Positions 23,441 to 33,177 of a stretch of 64,000 bases of DNA are shown here, piece by piece; position 1 is the stretch's first letter; each line of letters starts with the position of its first letter. The stretch covers positions 1 to 64,000 of the forward strand of contig CASENC010000008.1 in the NCBI GenBank assembly GCA_949289215.1. Reading direction: 5' to 3'. A program made the translations under genes and the position numbers. This stretch comes from an uncultured Bacteroidales bacterium. Lineage in GTDB: Bacteria > Bacteroidota > Bacteroidia > Bacteroidales > Muribaculaceae. The notes under the pieces were generated by a model. It made no database searches. It was given only the letters and a program-made list of their open reading frames with translations, and was not told the DNA's origin.

Positions 23441-24283
23441 TCATGCTTTTTTTAAATATGAGTACAATATCGATTCTCTTGAAATAAACGGCGACAACTC
23501 ATCATATCCCAGTGTGATTTGTGTCTCACCGACGCTGTAACAAGCTATTTCATAAGTTACATAATTCCACGTAACCCCTTTTTCGCTAAAATAAAAATTA
23601 TTATTCACCATAATGTTATCAAGATTGAAGTACCCCTCTCCTATCAATTCTTCTTCATCCTTGACATTCAATTGCTCAAGCAATTTTTTCTTCAGCAGGC
23701 TTGAGATTTCGGGCAAGGCATCTTCGGCAAACAAATCATATACATCAATCTTGCTCATTGTTGTCAAATCAAGATTTATATAATGATGTGTATCGACCGT
23801 CGCCTCACCATCTTTATTTACTATTTCGCGCTTGCAAAATGTGGCAATACCCCCTTTTGCCTGCGACATCGCAATATCGGTAACTATTGAATAATGCAGC
23901 ACCTCCTTGTCGGGGAAAATTCCATACATAACTTCATCTTCACTGTCACCAAATTGCCTTATCTGCGCTTCAATCACTATGCCTAAAGCATTTTGCATAC
24001 TGGTACTGTCACCGCCGGTTACATTTAACACATTCCGTATATATGACGTCTGTATCTGCCCCGTCAAAGTGTCATTTATGTAATATTCAGGATAATAGGC
24101 ATCAACACTTGACTTGACAATGCAAATCATATGTGCGTCATGCGCAAAAGCCAATGAATCGGCTTGTGACACATGAGCCAGCCGTATGCCACCTATCTCA
24201 TTATCTGCAATTGCACCGCGACAACCTGTCATAACAAATTGCACGACAATGCATATGGCAATACAACGTGATAATATATTCAT
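23441..24283 (-). CDS. DUF3298-type lipoprotein
   Basis: The start is placed at the ATG at 24283 because it gives a clean lipoprotein signal, MNILSRCIAICIVVQFVMTG followed by Cys21. An in-frame upstream ATG at 24316 would bury this signal. The mature 260-residue protein ends in a DUF3298 (RsiV-like) region: HHYINLDLTTMSKIDVYDLF, FYFSEKGVTWNYVTYEIA and TLGYDELSPFIS. Relatives include lysozyme-binding anti-sigma factor ectodomains, but no sigma gene is adjacent and the role here is unknown. The promoter box TAATTTTG is at 24321-24314 on the minus strand. rsmG follows 4 bases downstream. Confidence 0.78.
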   Translation of the reverse strand: MNILSRCIAICIVVQFVMTGCRGAIADNEIGGIRLAHVSQADSLAFAHDAHMICIVKSSVDAYYPEYYINDTLTGQIQTSYIRNVLNVTGGDSTSMQNALGIVIEAQIRQFGDSEDEVMYGIFPDKEVLHYSIVTDIAMSQAKGGIATFCKREIVNKDGEATVDTHHYINLDLTTMSKIDVYDLFAEDALPEISSLLKKKLLEQLNVKDEEELIGEGYFNLDNIMVNNNFYFSEKGVTWNYVTYEIACYSVGETQITLGYDELSPFISRESILYSYLKKA

Positions 24284-24383
24284 GCTTCTGATTTTTGAAT
24301 TATAAAAGTAATACAAAATTATTGAACTCTAAAATTTCATCTGATAAAATATTTTTGCGATATTCGCACATAAATTTCAATAT

Positions 24384-25214
24384 ATGGCTAATTTAGGCAG
24401 AATAAACACTCTTAAAATCAATCGCAGAACCGACTTCGGCTTATATTTAATCGATGGCGACGGCAATGAAATGTTGCTCCCTAAAAGATATGTAACGCCC
24501 AATATGCACATCGGTGACGAAATCGACGTTTTTGTATATAAAGACTCGGAAGACCGCATTACGGCAACCACCGAAACTCCCAAAGCACAAGTGGGCGAAT
24601 TTGCATTGCTGCGAGTGGTTGCCACCAACAACGCCGGAGCATTCCTCGACTGGGGATTGGCAAAAGATCTTCTTGTGCCTTTTCGCGAACAAAAAGTAAG
24701 AATGCAAGTGGGCAGGTCATACATTGTATATGTATATGTCGATTACAATTCCGACCGCATTGTGGCTTCAGCAAAAATAGATAAATTCCTCGATAACCGC
24801 CCGGCCAACTACCGGCAAGGCGACCCAGTAGAAATTATCGTTGCACAACGCACCGACATTGGTTACAAAGTGATTATCGACAATCTTCATTCTGGTGTTA
24901 TTTATCATAATGAAATATTCAAGGATATCAACATCGGCGATCACTTGGAAGCCTATATAAAAAATGTGCGCGAAGATGGTAAAATCGATGTCACGCTTGC
25001 CGACCGCGCCGACCGCCGCACAATGGAACTTGCCGATAAAATTCTGATGCACCTCATGAGCCATGGCAGGCACATGACGATTACCGACAAATCTTCACCC
25101 GAAACAATCAAAAACGCATTTGAATGTAGTAAAAAAGATTTCAAGAAAGCTATCGGGCACTTGTATAAGAAAAAACTGATTATTCTTTCTCCCGATGAAA
25201 TCACTATGCCGTAA
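24384..25214 (+). CDS. cvfB: CvfB-like S1-domain RNA-binding protein
   Basis: The 276-residue protein contains three S1-type beta-barrel domains: LGRINTLKINRRTDFGLYLID at the start, GAFLDWGLAKDLLVPF in the second, and a third at about 145-215. They are followed by a winged-helix domain (about 220-276: ECSKKDFKKAIGHLYKKKLI). This is the architecture of CvfB, an RNA-binding regulator first described in Staphylococcus and S. pneumoniae. The direct targets here are unknown. The -7 box TATTTTTG (24350-24357) is 27 bases before the ATG, and a strong terminator follows. Confidence 0.88.
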   Translation: MANLGRINTLKINRRTDFGLYLIDGDGNEMLLPKRYVTPNMHIGDEIDVFVYKDSEDRITATTETPKAQVGEFALLRVVATNNAGAFLDWGLAKDLLVPFREQKVRMQVGRSYIVYVYVDYNSDRIVASAKIDKFLDNRPANYRQGDPVEIIVAQRTDIGYKVIIDNLHSGVIYHNEIFKDINIGDHLEAYIKNVREDGKIDVTLADRADRRTMELADKILMHLMSHGRHMTITDKSSPETIKNAFECSKKDFKKAIGHLYKKKLIILSPDEITMP

Positions 25215-25239
25215 TCGGTAGATCTGCACAATAAAAATA

Positions 25240-25293
25240 ACACACCACGGGCAGCAACCTCTTTTCATTCTCAAGGTTGCTGCCCGTGTGTTT
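25240..25293. terminator. Bidirectional terminator between cvfB and the DPP III gene
   Basis: GGGCAGCAACCT (25249-25260) pairs with AGGTTGCTGCCC (25274-25285). ACACAC/GTGTGT extends the stem across a 3-base bulge. It separates two converging genes. Confidence 0.85.
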
Positions 25294-25315
25294 AATGTCT
25301 GAGGCTACCTCTTGC

Positions 25316-27352
25316 TTACTTAATCAACGTCGCATAGTCGCGAGAGTAACGAAGCATTTGATCGGTATAATTTTCGGTATAATCAACCGTCACATCGGTT
25401 ACATTGCCGGCACCATCGGTTACAAGTGTATAAACCGGGTTTACAAATCCCTTATAAGGTGCAATATTCAACTTGGCATAACGGTCAAGCACCTCCTTGT
25501 GAAGTTCGGGATCAAATTTTACGGCATATTTTTCAACCATGTCACACCCGGCAGCATAATCGCCTTCCGACTTGATGCGCTGTATTTCGCCAAGCAACTT
25601 ACCGAACAATGCACGCAACTTCTCATAATCGTTAATCTTCAAGTAAGTCTTGCCGTCGCGTGTCACATATTCAATCACATTGTCGGCCTTACCTTGTTCA
25701 TATGCCCACTGGCACACCAAGTGGCGGTTACGCATATGCGCTTCCTCTATATCCTTGCCCGGTTCAATGCGGGTGAGCTGTGTCATAAGCCCGTTCATTA
25801 CATACTTGTAATATTCGGCCTTGTATGTATCGGGATTTTTTACGATACCAAGCTCTATCAACTTGGGATCGGCAAGATAATACAGTGCAAACAGGTCGGC
25901 ACGAGCTTCTTCAAGCGTGGAACCGTGCTCCTTGAGAGCATCGTCATGCACACCTGGCATCAATTGTCCTGACGCATGGCCAAGGCATTCATGAAGGTCG
26001 GTATGCAAGTTATCGGCAAGTTCAAGATAATTGTTCATCAAGTCTATTTCCTCTTGCGAATATGCAAACTCCTCGTTAAAACCATTTCCTGCGGCAGCCT
26101 TGTTATAAGCATCGGTAATGTTCTCAAGTGTTACCGACTTAGAACCATGGGCGGCACGTATCCAGTTGGCATTAGGCAGATTTATGCCTATAGGAGTAGA
26201 AGGATAGCAGTCTCCGGCAAGTATGGCCGTAGTAATAACCTTAGCCGATACGCCTTTCACTTCTTCTTTCCTATACTTTGGATCAACAGGAGAATGGTCT
26301 TCAAACCACTGCGCGTTTTCGCTTATCACACTTGTACGATGTGAAGCCTCGGGATTGCGGAAGTTTACCATCGCTTCCCACGAAGCCTTCAATCCGAGCG
26401 GATCACCATATGATTCAATGAAACCATTCACAAAATCAACGCTGCTACCGGTCTCTTCAACCCACATAATCGAATATTCGTCAAACAATTTCAAATCGCC
26501 GGTCTTGTAATACTCGATAAGTTTGCCGATGTAATTCTTCATACCTTCGGTTTCGGCAACACCTGCAGCCTTTTCCAACCAATACACTATTTTTTCGATT
26601 GCTGGTGAATACAAGCCGCCTACTTTATACACATCTTCATAAATCTTGCCGTCTTTCTTTACAAGTTTTGAATTCAGGCCATATGAAATAGGAGTGGTAT
26701 CACCGGGAACTTTCATTTTAGCATAAAAGTTCTCAACCTCTTTTTGGTTAACTCCATCATAATAATTGTTGGCCGATGTTTTAATCAGGTCAACTCCGGC
26801 AGCTTGGTTTACACGTTTTGCCATAACGGCCGGGTCGAAAATCACCGGCGACAATTCATCGATAAGTTGTTCAACCGTCTGTCCGTTAGCAAGCGGCAAT
26901 TGTTCAGCCGGAACGGCTTTCACTTGGGCCTCGAAAAATTCACGGCTGAAATTCGGCACAAATTTATCCATCGAATAATGGTGATGAATACCATTGGCAA
27001 ACCACACCTGCTTCAAATATTCTTCAAATCCTTTGTAATCAGACGAGTTCTTATCACCTTGATAATTAGAATAAATTCCTTCGAGCGTCTTACGTATTGC
27101 AAGGTTATACTTGCAATTTTGATCCCACAAAATGTCACGTCCTACAAGGGCGGCTTCGTTCAAATAATAAATAAGCTCCTTTTGCTTCAACGACAAGTCT
27201 TCAAACCCCGGTACACGATAACGCAATACCTCGATATCGGCAAACTTGTCAACACCATACTCAAACGGTGCTTCTTCCGTTTGGGTGCCTTGATTTGTGC
27301 AGCTTGACATTGCTATAGCCATTGCCACTGTCGAAATTAAAAATTTGTTCAT
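25316..27352 (-). CDS. Dipeptidyl-peptidase III-like zinc lipoprotein (M49)
   Basis: This 678-residue secreted peptidase has a lipoprotein signal ending AMSSC (Cys18). The M49-specific zinc motif HECLGH (454-459, His454/Glu455/His459) and the second motif EEARAD (481-486) identify dipeptidyl-peptidase III, which removes dipeptides from the N-terminus of short peptides. The family is cytosolic in eukaryotes. The lipobox here predicts envelope attachment, fitting peptide scavenging in the gut. Bacteroidetes members are sometimes mislabelled as dihydrofolate reductase. It lies 18 bases downstream of the RlmI-type gene, so it may belong to the rseP operon. Confidence 0.9.
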   Translation of the reverse strand: MNKFLISTVAMAIAMSSCTNQGTQTEEAPFEYGVDKFADIEVLRYRVPGFEDLSLKQKELIYYLNEAALVGRDILWDQNCKYNLAIRKTLEGIYSNYQGDKNSSDYKGFEEYLKQVWFANGIHHHYSMDKFVPNFSREFFEAQVKAVPAEQLPLANGQTVEQLIDELSPVIFDPAVMAKRVNQAAGVDLIKTSANNYYDGVNQKEVENFYAKMKVPGDTTPISYGLNSKLVKKDGKIYEDVYKVGGLYSPAIEKIVYWLEKAAGVAETEGMKNYIGKLIEYYKTGDLKLFDEYSIMWVEETGSSVDFVNGFIESYGDPLGLKASWEAMVNFRNPEASHRTSVISENAQWFEDHSPVDPKYRKEEVKGVSAKVITTAILAGDCYPSTPIGINLPNANWIRAAHGSKSVTLENITDAYNKAAAGNGFNEEFAYSQEEIDLMNNYLELADNLHTDLHECLGHASGQLMPGVHDDALKEHGSTLEEARADLFALYYLADPKLIELGIVKNPDTYKAEYYKYVMNGLMTQLTRIEPGKDIEEAHMRNRHLVCQWAYEQGKADNVIEYVTRDGKTYLKINDYEKLRALFGKLLGEIQRIKSEGDYAAGCDMVEKYAVKFDPELHKEVLDRYAKLNIAPYKGFVNPVYTLVTDGAGNVTDVTVDYTENYTDQMLRYSRDYATLIK

Positions 27353-27370
27353 CGGTTTATTGTTATTGAA

Positions 27371-28555
27371 TTATTCCACATATAAAACAAGTCCTTTCAA
27401 GTACTCGCCTTCAGGGTGATATATGTTTATCGGGTGGTCGGCGGGCTGCGATAACTGGTGCAGTATCCTCACCTTGCGCCGCGACTGTGCCGCCGCGCTG
27501 AACACTGCAAGCCTAAATTGTTCCCGTGACACCGCCTGCGAACAAGAAAATGTAAACAATATCCCACCCGAAGCAATTTTCTCAAATGCCTTGCCATTAA
27601 GTTTGCGGTAACCCACAAGGGCATTTTTCAACGCACTCTTATGTTTGGCAAATGCCGGAGGGTCAAGGATTATCAGGTCATATTCCCCCTTTTGCATATC
27701 AGCAAGGTACTTGAATGCATCGGTGGCAAATGCCTTATGACGCTCATCCCCGGGAAAATTCAGGGAAACATTCTCATTGGTCAGGCTGATGGCCTTTGCC
27801 GAACTGTCAACCGAATGCACCGCTTCGGCTCCGCCACGCATTGCATAAAACGAGAAACCTCCGGTATAACAAAACATATTAAGTACCCTGCGACCCGACG
27901 AGTAATGTTCTAGCAACGAACGGTTATCCCGCTGATCGACAAAAAAACCGGTCTTCTGTCCACGCAACCAATCGACATGAAAGCGCAACCCATTCTCCAT
28001 TGCAATATCGGTGTCATAACCACCTATTATATAACCATTCTCGGCATCAAGATCGGCTTTATAGGGCAATGTTGTTTCCGATTTATAATACACATTTTTT
28101 ATTTCCAAGCCCTGCAGGAGGGTCAAAGCTTCTGCCACCTTCATACGGTCGAAGTGCATACCTGGAGAATGAGCTTGAAGAACGGCAGTGGTTCCATATA
28201 CATCAACCACAAGCCCGGGCAGGAAATCCCCTTCTCCATGTACAAGGCGGAATGAATTATTGTCTTCCCTGAGCAAACGCAAGTGCTTGCGCAAGTCGGC
28301 AGCCGCCTGCAATCGCTCACGATAAAAATCTTCGTCAACTGCGGTATCTCCCCATGTGAGCATTCTCACACAGATGCTCCCCAATTGAAAATGGCCGTTG
28401 CCTATAAGAGTTCCATCGGCCGAATATACCGACACCGCATCTCCCTCTTCTATACTGTCATCGATATGGCTTATGGCACCCGAAAACACCCAAGGGTGAA
28501 ACCGCCGCAACGACTCTTCTTTACCTTTCTTCAATATAACTTTTTTATATTCCAT
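27371..28555 (-). CDS. RlmI-type SAM-dependent rRNA cytosine methyltransferase
   Basis: From the ATG at 28555 the protein is 394 residues; an upstream in-frame ATG at 28609 would run back into rseP and adds no conserved sequence. Residues 1-80 form a PUA domain (KVILKKGKEESL...HPWVFSGAI). A middle beta domain follows, then the methyltransferase with VLNMCYTGGFSFYAM-like motif I (here VLNMFCYTGGFSF) and IILDPPAFAKHKSAL, where DPPAF is the catalytic motif. RlmI makes m5C1962 in 23S rRNA; RlmI is the closest known type, but the target is inferred. It starts 13 bases after rseP. Confidence 0.88.
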   Translation of the reverse strand: MEYKKVILKKGKEESLRRFHPWVFSGAISHIDDSIEEGDAVSVYSADGTLIGNGHFQLGSICVRMLTWGDTAVDEDFYRERLQAAADLRKHLRLLREDNNSFRLVHGEGDFLPGLVVDVYGTTAVLQAHSPGMHFDRMKVAEALTLLQGLEIKNVYYKSETTLPYKADLDAENGYIIGGYDTDIAMENGLRFHVDWLRGQKTGFFVDQRDNRSLLEHYSSGRRVLNMFCYTGGFSFYAMRGGAEAVHSVDSSAKAISLTNENVSLNFPGDERHKAFATDAFKYLADMQKGEYDLIILDPPAFAKHKSALKNALVGYRKLNGKAFEKIASGGILFTFSCSQAVSREQFRLAVFSAAAQSRRKVRILHQLSQPADHPINIYHPEGEYLKGLVLYVE

Positions 28556-28568
28556 ACCTACCCCCCTG

Positions 28569-29936
28569 TCATTTAAAGAAGAACCTGTAAATATCATTAC
28601 CATTGGCATATATCAACAGCAGGAACAAGAATGCCATACCGGCTATTTGGGCATGTTCCATGAATTTCTCGCTTGGCTGGCGACGTGTGATTATTTCATA
28701 TAATAAGAACAAAACATGGCCGCCATCAAGCGCAGGAATAGGCAATATATTCATGAATGCCAAAATTACCGACAAGAATGCCGTGACCGACCAAAACGAT
28801 TCCCAATTCCATTTCTCGGGGAAAATGCTGCCAATGGCACCGAAGCCGCCAAGTTGTTGCACACCGTCGGAAGTAAATACATACTTCATCTGCGACACAT
28901 AACTCGACAATTTCTCCACTCCGAGTGAAATGCCTCGTGGAATAGAAGCCCACAGCGAATATTCCTTGGTTGTAGTCTTGTATATCTCGGTTATCGGAGC
29001 AAGCAATATACCAAGTTTACCCGAATTGTCGATTTCGGCATTTACAGTAATTTGTCTGCCGTCGCGCAACACGGTTATGTCAACATTCTTGCCTGCATGG
29101 CGGTCAAGTTGTTTCTTGAATTCAGTATATCCTTTTGTTTCCACCGTATCCACGGCAACAACCTTGTCGAGCTTTTGCAATCCTGCTTTCACGGCCCCCA
29201 TGCCCGGCTGCACATCGGCTACAACCACCGGATAACGGTACATCATGAACGGTATCCCTTCTTCAGCCTCGGCATTGGCTGTGAATATGTAATTTTCCGG
29301 TATCGACACTGCAATGGTATCGGCATTATCGCGAAGCACCGTCACAGTCTTGGCTCCGAGCATCTTTATCAACTCATCGCCCGTAAGGTAATCAAGCGGC
29401 TTGCCATCGGCGGCAAGTGGTATGTCGCCATCTCGGAAACCTATTTCATGCGCCGACTCACAAAATTCCATTCCATAGGTTGCGTCCTTGAATGTGATAT
29501 ATTGCTCACCCCAAGCATATACCATACCGGCATAAATGATTATCGCAAGTATGAAATTGAACATTACACCGCCAACCATTATCAGCAACCGTTGCCATGC
29601 TGGCTTTGAGCGGAACTCCCAGGGCTTTACAGGTTGTTTCATCTGCTCCTTGTCCATCGACTCATCGATCATTCCGGCTATCTTGCAATAACCGCCAAGT
29701 GGCAGCCACCCTATCCCATACTCGGTATCGCGCCACGATGCCTTGTTTTCATCGGCACCCTCCTTCTTTTTGGGTTTATACTTGAATAATGTGAACCATG
29801 GGTTGAAAAACAAATAAAATTTTTCGACCCTCACGCCAAAAATGCGTGAAAAAAGGTAATGCCCAAATTCATGCACAAGCACCAAAATGGCAAATGCCAG
29901 CATCAATTGAGCAGCCTTTATCAAAAATGTCTCCAT
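28569..29936 (-). CDS. rseP: Site-2 protease RseP
   Basis: This intramembrane zinc metalloprotease cleaves transmembrane anti-sigma factors and leftover signal peptides. In the 455-residue protein the zinc motif HEFGH (22-26) is in the first membrane segment, and the third ligand lies in PIPALDGGHVLF near the C-terminus. Two PDZ-like domains sit between them (about 205-350, with VQPGMGAVKAGLQKLDKVVAV). Bacteroidetes rseP usually follows dxr, as here with 33 bases between them. No sigma/anti-sigma pair is in this window. Confidence 0.95.
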   Translation of the reverse strand: METFLIKAAQLMLAFAILVLVHEFGHYLFSRIFGVRVEKFYLFFNPWFTLFKYKPKKKEGADENKASWRDTEYGIGWLPLGGYCKIAGMIDESMDKEQMKQPVKPWEFRSKPAWQRLLIMVGGVMFNFILAIIIYAGMVYAWGEQYITFKDATYGMEFCESAHEIGFRDGDIPLAADGKPLDYLTGDELIKMLGAKTVTVLRDNADTIAVSIPENYIFTANAEAEEGIPFMMYRYPVVVADVQPGMGAVKAGLQKLDKVVAVDTVETKGYTEFKKQLDRHAGKNVDITVLRDGRQITVNAEIDNSGKLGILLAPITEIYKTTTKEYSLWASIPRGISLGVEKLSSYVSQMKYVFTSDGVQQLGGFGAIGSIFPEKWNWESFWSVTAFLSVILAFMNILPIPALDGGHVLFLLYEIITRRQPSEKFMEHAQIAGMAFLFLLLIYANGNDIYRFFFK

Positions 29937-29969
29937 CTGAAATATATATTCTGTGTGTAATGTGTTTAT

Positions 29970-31130
29970 TTATCTTTGTATCAATGCTTCGGCATATCGA
30001 CGAGCCTCGTCGTTCGACGATACATAATCTTCATACACCGGTCGCGCCTTGAACGGCATTGCATCCATCGTGTGCTGCACCACTTCGGGTATTTCCACAA
30101 ACCGCACTTTGTCGTGTAAAAATGCAGCCACTGCGACCTCATTGGCGGCATTAAGCACACAAGGCATATTGCCTCCGCGTTTTATTGCCTCGAATGCCAT
30201 ACCCAGCATGGGGAATTTATCCGTATCGGGACGCTCGAATGTCAGCATGGCATAGTCGCTTACACTCAATCGGCGACTGCCGGTTGCAAGCCTGCCCGGC
30301 AGCCCGAGTGCATAACGTATGGGAAGATGCATATCGGGCAAGCCCAATTGTGCTTTCACCGATCCATCGACAAATTCAACCATCGAATGCACTATCGACT
30401 GTGGATGAACAACCACCTCTATATCGGAAGCATCTATTCCAAACAGCCACTTGGCCTCAATCACCTCAAACCCCTTGTTCATCATCGTTGCCGAATCAAT
30501 TGTGATTTTTGCACCCATATTCCAATTCGGATGATGCAAAGCATCGGCCTTTGTAACATTCTGCAACTCTGCCTTGCTTTTTGTACGGAATGGTCCACCC
30601 GAAGCCGTAAGCAATAACTTCGATACCGTTGCACGATCTTCTCCCACAAGGCACTGGTATATGGCACCATGTTCCGAATCGATGGGATAAAGATGTGTAT
30701 CATATTGTTCGACAAGTGCTGTTATCAATTCACCGGCCACCACAAGTGTTTCCTTATTGGCAAGAGCGATATCTTTCCCGGCTTTAATGGCATTTATAGT
30801 CGGGGCAAGCCCGCTATATCCAACCATTGCGGTTACCACGGTGTCAATCTCGGGAGCTGTCACAGCTTCGGCTATCGCATCGGCCCCGGCAAGCACCTTA
30901 ATGCCGGTACCGTCAAGCCGCCTTTGCAATTCGCCATATAACGACTCATCACCTATTATCACACATTGCGGCCTGAACTTTGCTGCCTGCTCGGCAAGTA
31001 ACTCCACACTGCGGTTGGCCACAAGCAAGTAGGCGGCAAAACGGTCGGGATACTCGGCAAGCACGTCAAGGGTTTGCTTTCCTATCGACCCTGTACTGCC
31101 CAATATAGCTATCTGTTTCTTCGGTTCCAC
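29970..31130 (-). CDS. dxr: 1-deoxy-D-xylulose-5-phosphate reductoisomerase
   Basis: Dxr (IspC) makes 2-C-methyl-D-erythritol 4-phosphate, the committed step of the MEP isoprenoid pathway and the target of fosmidomycin. The 386-residue protein starts with the NADPH motif GSTGSIGKQTLD (11-22). It has DSEHGAIYQC with the metal ligands, SGGPFRTKSKAEL, and HPNWNMGAKITIDSATMMNKG split over the substrate loop. The -7 box TAATTTTG is on the minus strand at 31157-31150. It leads the dxr-rseP-rlmI run. Confidence 0.96.
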   Translation of the reverse strand: MEPKKQIAILGSTGSIGKQTLDVLAEYPDRFAAYLLVANRSVELLAEQAAKFRPQCVIIGDESLYGELQRRLDGTGIKVLAGADAIAEAVTAPEIDTVVTAMVGYSGLAPTINAIKAGKDIALANKETLVVAGELITALVEQYDTHLYPIDSEHGAIYQCLVGEDRATVSKLLLTASGGPFRTKSKAELQNVTKADALHHPNWNMGAKITIDSATMMNKGFEVIEAKWLFGIDASDIEVVVHPQSIVHSMVEFVDGSVKAQLGLPDMHLPIRYALGLPGRLATGSRRLSVSDYAMLTFERPDTDKFPMLGMAFEAIKRGGNMPCVLNAANEVAVAAFLHDKVRFVEIPEVVQHTMDAMPFKARPVYEDYVSSNDEARRYAEALIQR

Positions 31131-31149
31131 GCTTAATTTTTAAAACTCA

Positions 31150-31157
31150 CAAAATTA
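31150..31157 (-). promoter_or_regulatory. -7 box of dxr
   Basis: TAATTTTG on the minus strand lies about 20 bases before the dxr ATG. A matching TTG was not found at the expected spacing. Confidence 0.5.
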
Positions 31158-31228
31158 ACGTATAAATTCGGTATAGAAAAACAGATTAAGAAATTTTGTA
31201 ATTTAGGCCATAAGGCACCTGCATCGTG

Positions 31229-31271
31229 ACAAAAAGAGAGGCTGCACCACACGACGATGCAACCTCTCTTG
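31229..31271 (-). terminator. Second terminator downstream of proS
   Basis: AAGAGAGGCTGCA on the left arm pairs with TGCAACCTCTCTT (31259-31271) through a G-U pair. On the minus strand the hairpin is followed by TTTTTG. It stands about 210 bases beyond the first proS terminator, so it may end a separate short transcript or act as a back-up. Confidence 0.75.
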
Positions 31272-31480
31272 CAAATTAGTTATCAATTACAAATTTACAC
31301 ATTATGTCTACATATTAAAACATTTTGACAATAAATTTCGACAAAAAAACTACACTTACCAAACACATCGAAAACAAACACATAACAAATACACCACAAA
31401 CAACTCCATAAATACTACAGATTACACAAAAAGCACAATTAAGCTACAATTTCCCCCAACAATAAGGCACACTATGCAAA
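31272..31480. other. Strongly strand-skewed intergenic segment, no gene seen
   Basis: About 209 bases between two terminators hold only about 11 G on the plus strand but many C, making the minus strand rich in G and T. No open frame of note and no clear helix was found. A TAAATTTG box occurs on the minus strand at 31297-31290. The segment could encode a small minus-strand RNA, but there is no direct evidence. Confidence 0.4.
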
Positions 31481-31516
31481 AAAGAGAGGATATGCTTAAA
31501 TCATCCTCTCTTTCAT
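31481..31516. terminator. Intrinsic terminator of proS
   Basis: AAAAGAGAGGAT pairs with ATCCTCTCTTT around the loop ATGCTTAAATC. The left flank gives a T-run on the minus strand. It lies about 20 bases after the proS stop. Confidence 0.85.
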
Positions 31517-31535
31517 ATATATTAACTAATCAATA

Positions 31536-33017
31536 TCAATAATTGCGGGCGAAAATCACACGCTGCGCCGACGGGCGTCCGGTAACCATACACTTGCCCG
31601 GGGTCTTGTCGCCATCGAGCGGAATGCAACGAATAGTGGCCTTGGTTTCTTCCTTGACACGCTCTTCGGTTTCGGTGGTTCCATCCCAGTGCGCAAGGAT
31701 AAACCCGCCCTGCTCGATTTTTTCCTTGAACTCGTCGTAGCTGTCGGCTGTCGTTGTCTTCGATTCGCGCAATGCAAGTGCTTTTTTATAGATATTTGTT
31801 TGCATCTCTTCAAGCAACTGTTGCACACGTTCCTCTATTCCTTCAATTGGCATAGTTTCCTTTTCAAGCGTATCGCGGCGCATAACCTCGATGGTACCGT
31901 TCTCAAGATCACGTGCCCCAAGGGCCAGGCGCACAGGCACACCCTTCAATTCATAATCGGCAAACTTGAAACCGGGACGCTTATTATCGGCATTATCATA
32001 TTTAACACTGACTCCCATATTGCGGAATTTCTCAACGATGGGAGCTACGCGACGGCTTATTTCATCAAGTTGGTCCATGCTCTTATAAATCGGAACAATT
32101 ACCACTTGTATAGGAGCAAGATGCGGTGGCAATACCAAACCATTATCATCGGAGTGAGTCATGATGAGCGCACCCATCAATCGGGTTGAAACGCCCCACG
32201 AAGTAGCCCACACATATTCAAGCTCGTTATTCTTGTTGATGAATTTTACATCAAATGCCTTGGCAAAGTTCTGCCCGAGGAAGTGCGAAGTGCCCGATTG
32301 CAAAGCCTTGCCGTCTTGCATCATGGCCTCGATGGTATAAGTCTCAAGTGCTCCAGCAAATCGTTCGTTGGCCGATTTCACACCTTTGACAACCGGCACA
32401 GCCATATAGCGTTCGGCAAAATCGGCATACACATTAAGCATCCGCACGGCTTCTTCCATAGCTTCTTCCTTAGTCGCATGAGCCGTATGGCCCTCCTGCC
32501 ACAGGAACTCGGCAGTGCGCAAGAACATACGTGTGCGCATTTCCCAACGGAACACATTTGCCCACTGGTTGCACAATATGGGCAGGTCACGGTACGACTT
32601 GATCCAATTGCGGTAGGTATTCCAAATAATGGTTTCCGACGTTGGGCGGATAATCAACTCCTCTTCAAGGCGCGCATCGGGATCTACCACCACACCGCGG
32701 CCTTCAGGGTCGTTCTTGAGGCGGTAATGCGTCACCACGGCACATTCCTTGGCAAATCCTTCAACATGGTCGGCTTCCTTGCTTAAAAAAGATTTGGGAA
32801 TCAGCAACGGGAAATAAGCATTGACGTGCCCTGTTTCCTTAAACATTTTATCGAGTTGCTGTTGCATCTTTTCCCATATAGCATACCCGTAAGGTTTAAT
32901 CACCATACACCCTCTCACAGCCGATTGCTCGGCAAGGTCGGCCTTGACGACCAATTCATTATACCATTGCGAATAGTTTTCCGATCGCTTGGTTAAATCT
33001 TTCAGCTCTTTTGCCAT
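31536..33017 (-). CDS. proS: Prolyl-tRNA synthetase, archaeal/eukaryotic type
   Basis: This 493-residue class II synthetase charges tRNA-Pro. It lacks the editing insertion of the long bacterial ProRS and ends with the Tyr-terminated C-terminal zinc-like domain of the archaeal/eukaryotic type (ending VIFARNY). Class II motif 2 ([30 protein letters not shown], split over residues about 143-172) and motif 3 ([24 protein letters not shown], about 275-300) are intact. This type is normal in Bacteroidetes. It is monocistronic, with a good promoter (33043-33073) and a tandem terminator region. Confidence 0.96.
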   Translation of the reverse strand: MAKELKDLTKRSENYSQWYNELVVKADLAEQSAVRGCMVIKPYGYAIWEKMQQQLDKMFKETGHVNAYFPLLIPKSFLSKEADHVEGFAKECAVVTHYRLKNDPEGRGVVVDPDARLEEELIIRPTSETIIWNTYRNWIKSYRDLPILCNQWANVFRWEMRTRMFLRTAEFLWQEGHTAHATKEEAMEEAVRMLNVYADFAERYMAVPVVKGVKSANERFAGALETYTIEAMMQDGKALQSGTSHFLGQNFAKAFDVKFINKNNELEYVWATSWGVSTRLMGALIMTHSDDNGLVLPPHLAPIQVVIVPIYKSMDQLDEISRRVAPIVEKFRNMGVSVKYDNADNKRPGFKFADYELKGVPVRLALGARDLENGTIEVMRRDTLEKETMPIEGIEERVQQLLEEMQTNIYKKALALRESKTTTADSYDEFKEKIEQGGFILAHWDGTTETEERVKEETKATIRCIPLDGDKTPGKCMVTGRPSAQRVIFARNY

Positions 33018-33042
33018 TATTCCTTATATTGTTTTTATGGAG

Positions 33043-33073
33043 CAAAGTTAAACACACTTTTGCTTTTATACAA
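33043..33073 (-). promoter_or_regulatory. Promoter of proS
   Basis: TTG (33073-33071 on the minus strand), a spacer of 20 bases, and TAACTTTG (33050-33043) match the Bacteroidetes consensus well. The leader is about 20 bases. Confidence 0.8.
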
Positions 33074-33177
33074 AATTCAACGTGCATTTGTGAAAACGCA
33101 AACCAAATCAATCATTATCTGCCACCTGTGAGACTGACACCCGGGGCAACAGGCAACAAAAAACTATTAACCTCATA

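Noticed and set aside
24284..24316. N-terminal extension of the DUF3298 lipoprotein
   Set aside because: It places 11 residues before a perfect lipoprotein signal and overlaps the promoter box.
25277..25972. Plus-strand 231-codon frame opposite the DPP III gene
   Set aside because: It is antisense to a confirmed M49 peptidase and has no family features.
28556..28609. N-terminal extension of the RlmI-type protein
   Set aside because: It would overlap the rseP coding region by 41 bases and has no PUA similarity. The ATG at 28555 fits.
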